Below are positions 53,439-55,439 of a stretch of DNA of 55,439 bases, piece by piece. The position numbers and the translations under genes are program-made. The DNA is from an uncultured Flavobacteriales bacterium (GTDB lineage Bacteria; Bacteroidota; Bacteroidia; Flavobacteriales; Crocinitomicaceae), in the NCBI GenBank assembly GCA_946482515.1, contig CAMLRS010000020.1, positions 1 through 55,439 of the forward strand, read 5' to 3'. The first letter of the stretch is position 1; the number at the start of each line of letters is the position of its first letter. The notes below the pieces were generated by a model. That model was not told where the DNA came from. It worked only from the letters and a program-made list of their open reading frames with translations, and searched no databases.

Positions 53439-55148
53439 ATGGCAACGTATTTCCTTACGACGGAACAATCCAATCAGCAATTCATTCAGTTTCGCATTGA
53501 ATTTTCCGACGCTCCTCAAAACGCCCTGATCCATTTGCCGCGCTGGCGCCCCGGACGTTATGAGCTGGGAAACTTTGCCAAAAACGTGCGCAATTTCAAA
53601 GTATTTACGGCTTCCGGGAAGAAATGCGCTTTTCGGAAGATCAATACGTCGTCCTGGCAGGTGGAAAATCCTGCGGGCGAAACCCTGCGCGTTGAATACG
53701 GCTATTTTGCGGCCGATCTGAACGCCGGCTCCACGTTTTTGTCGCCCGAGCAGCTCTACGTGAATCCGGTGAACTGTTTCATGTACCTCGATGGTCGCAT
53801 AGCAGAAGCCTGTGAAGTGAACCTGGCGATGCCGGAACACTGGACGATTGCCACTTCGCTGAAACGCGACGGTAAAAAACTATTGGCAGACGATTTCCAT
53901 GAGCTCGCGGATGCACCTTTTATCTGCTCCGATCAGCTGCAATACAACCAGTACGAAGTCAACGGAACGGTTTTCCATTTGTGGTTCAACGGTCCTGCTC
54001 AGCTCGACTGGACGCGCATTGTAACCGATTTCAAAGCGTTCACGGCGAAACAGATCGAGAAATTCATCGAGTTTCCCGTTCCGCATTACCATTTTCTGTT
54101 CCACATTTTGCCCTATAAGGCTTACCACGGAGTGGAGCACCAGCATTCTACCGTGATTACACTCGGACCGTCGTATGACCTGTTTGGCGAATTGTATTCC
54201 GAATTGCTCGGCATCAGCTCACACGAGCTCTACCATACCTGGAACGTCAAAGCGATCCGTCCGGCGGAAATGTATCCGTACGATTACCAGCAGGAGAATT
54301 TCTCCCGTCTCGGCTATCTGTGCGAAGGTGTAACGACTTACCTCGGCGATCTGATGCTTTACAAATCCGAAGTGTTCAAGCTGAAAGATTACATCCGCGA
54401 AATGACGACGCAGCTGCAAAAGCATTTCGACAATTTCGGGCGCTTCAGCTTATCGGTAGCCGATTCTTCCTGGGATACCTGGCTGGATGGCTATGTACCG
54501 GGTGTTCCGGGACGAAAAGTGTCCATTTACACCGAAGGCTGTTTGCTCGCATTTGTAACGGATATCATGATCCGCAAGCAATCGGGCAATAAGCTCGGCA
54601 TCGATGAGGTGATGAAACGCCTGTACTACAATTTTGCATTGCAGGGAAAAGGCGTGAGCGAAGCCGATTACATCCAGTTGGTATGTGAGCTCGCCGGACC
54701 GGATATGCAGGCTGTTTTCGACGATTATTTCTACGGAACACGACCGTTTGAAGGCCTTCTGGCAGATGCGTTCGACTACATCGGAATGGAAATGACGCAC
54801 AAGCCGTCGCCGAAATATTCACACGGCCGTTCCGGTTTCAAAACGCTTCCGAACGGACTGAACCATGTGGTAAAAGCCATTTACCCGGGAAGTCCGGCCG
54901 ATCTGGGCGGATTGATGCTCGAAGACGAGATCATTGCCGTAAACGGATTAATGCTGAACGGTGAGCTCGACAAATGGCTGCAGTATGCAGACGATCAAAC
55001 CAAGCAGCTGACCGTTCACCGCCAGGGCCGACTGGTCGAGCTGACATTACCGGAAGTGCAGCGCAATTTCTACCTCGAATACGGCCTCAGGCTGGTTGAA
55101 AACCCTACTGCTTCCCAGAAGAAAGCGTTGGAGCACTGGAGTAAATAA
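53439..55148 (+). CDS. M61 family metallopeptidase with PDZ domain
   Basis: A 569-residue peptidase of the glycyl aminopeptidase family. An N-terminal beta domain (about 1-170) precedes the catalytic domain with H262-E-x-x-H266 in SSHELYHTWNVKAIRP and the downstream Glu in LCEGVTTYLGD that completes the zinc site. A PDZ domain follows at about 470-550 (PGSPADLGGLMLEDEIIAVNG). No signal peptide is seen, unlike many secreted M61 members, so it is predicted cytosolic. Reported M61 enzymes prefer glycine or alanine at the N-terminus; the specificity here is not determinable. A hairpin terminator follows 17 bases after the stop. Confidence 0.93.
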   Translation: MATYFLTTEQSNQQFIQFRIEFSDAPQNALIHLPRWRPGRYELGNFAKNVRNFKVFTASGKKCAFRKINTSSWQVENPAGETLRVEYGYFAADLNAGSTFLSPEQLYVNPVNCFMYLDGRIAEACEVNLAMPEHWTIATSLKRDGKKLLADDFHELADAPFICSDQLQYNQYEVNGTVFHLWFNGPAQLDWTRIVTDFKAFTAKQIEKFIEFPVPHYHFLFHILPYKAYHGVEHQHSTVITLGPSYDLFGELYSELLGISSHELYHTWNVKAIRPAEMYPYDYQQENFSRLGYLCEGVTTYLGDLMLYKSEVFKLKDYIREMTTQLQKHFDNFGRFSLSVADSSWDTWLDGYVPGVPGRKVSIYTEGCLLAFVTDIMIRKQSGNKLGIDEVMKRLYYNFALQGKGVSEADYIQLVCELAGPDMQAVFDDYFYGTRPFEGLLADAFDYIGMEMTHKPSPKYSHGRSGFKTLPNGLNHVVKAIYPGSPADLGGLMLEDEIIAVNGLMLNGELDKWLQYADDQTKQLTVHRQGRLVELTLPEVQRNFYLEYGLRLVENPTASQKKALEHWSK

Positions 55149-55165
55149 AAAATCACCGCCAACAA

Positions 55166-55196
55166 AAAAGGAAGCTTCGTTTAAAAACTTCCTTTT
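55166..55196 (+). terminator. Terminator after the M61 peptidase
   Basis: AAAAGGAAG (55166-55174) pairs perfectly with CTTCCTTTT (55188-55196) around a 13-base loop; the T-run is part of the stem's 3' arm. Confidence 0.65.
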
Positions 55197-55214
55197 CGAG
55201 GATTTTAGTATATC

Positions 55215-55439
55215 AGGACCGAACGACCGGAGACTGAATACCTATGTGTCCTATGTGGTTTTAATTTGACATCAAGACTTCAGGATATCAAGACATCAAG
55301 ACTGAACGACTGCGGACTGAGGACCGGAGAATGAATACCTATGTGTCCTATGTGTCTATGTGGTTTTAATTTGACATCAAGACTTCAGGATATCAAGACA
55401 TCAAGACCGAACGACTGCGGACTGAGGACCGGAGACTGA
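55215..55439. repeat. Tandem composite repeat reaching the window end
   Basis: A ~97-base unit starting GAATACCTATGTGTCCTATG and containing, in order, the CCTATGTG, GACATCAAGAC and GACTGAGGACCGGAG phrases, occurs at 55236-55332 and again from 55333 to the window edge. The second copy carries an 8-base expansion (TGTCTATG) in the CCTATGTG part. A partial unit end precedes the first copy at about 55215-55235. More copies may follow outside the window. Confidence 0.88.

Overview
The window looks like chromosomal DNA of a Bacteroidota bacterium, most likely Flavobacteriales (a Crocinitomicaceae/Fluviicola-like lineage is my inference, not proven). Reasons: seven secreted proteins ending in, or carrying modules typical of, type IX secretion (T9SS) cargo; a compact ~289-residue primary sigma factor; promoters of the TTG-N19-TAnnTTTG type; DUF4249 lipoproteins; a TonB-dependent receptor with a carboxypeptidase-like N-terminal domain; almost no Shine-Dalgarno sequences. 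No tRNA, rRNA, insertion sequence, prophage or CRISPR array was seen.

Layout. 1-5.5 kb: a DUF6157 gene cut by the window edge, a secreted hypothetical protein, hisS, a histidine ammonia-lyase and a T9SS cargo protein. 5.5-13.7 kb: a small membrane protein, a DUF4397 T9SS protein, an LpxR-type lipid A deacylase, an ABC-F ATPase with one dead ATP site, another T9SS protein, and a coupled two-gene operon of unknown function. 13.9-26 kb: htpG, a TerB/DnaJ co-chaperone, a 1426-residue T9SS type B adhesin with six 74-residue repeats, an RsmI-like methyltransferase coupled to a low-molecular-weight phosphatase, rpoD, priA. 26-31 kb: two DUF4249 lipoprotein paralogues with a phage tail-collar-domain gene on the opposite strand between them, then a two-domain VOC protein. 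31-41 kb: a patatin/outer-membrane barrel protein, a TRIC/UPF0126 channel coupled to a THUMP RNA methyltransferase, a T9SS-type secreted protein, citrate synthase, a small membrane protein and an S9 dipeptidyl peptidase. 41-49 kb: a run of same-strand genes for a lamin-tail-domain T9SS protein, a TonB-dependent receptor, a T9SS endonuclease I and a 5'-nucleotidase split into two polypeptides; together they read as a candidate extracellular DNA/nucleotide scavenging locus. 49-55 kb: two near-identical beta-barrel proteins flanking a third one, lpdA, and an M61 peptidase.

The most unusual feature is not a gene. Most intergenic regions contain short phrase-like repeats of several families: AACTC(A)-rich tracts, GACATCAAGAC tracts, GACTGAGGACCGGAG tracts, CCTATGTGTCCTATGTGG tracts, CTCTGCG(T)CTTTGCGG tracts, ATTCGTGAATTCGCGGG tracts, and several GC-rich palindromes. 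The AACTC family is usually written on the coding strand of the flanking gene and in at least three cases (hisS, the ABC-F gene, the M61 peptidase) runs directly into the -7 promoter element TA(t/c)CTTTG, occupying the place where the -33 TTG would be. Rho-independent terminators with clear hairpins and T-runs separate many transcription units.

Limits: all family assignments are from reading motifs; no database search was run. Domain borders are approximate.
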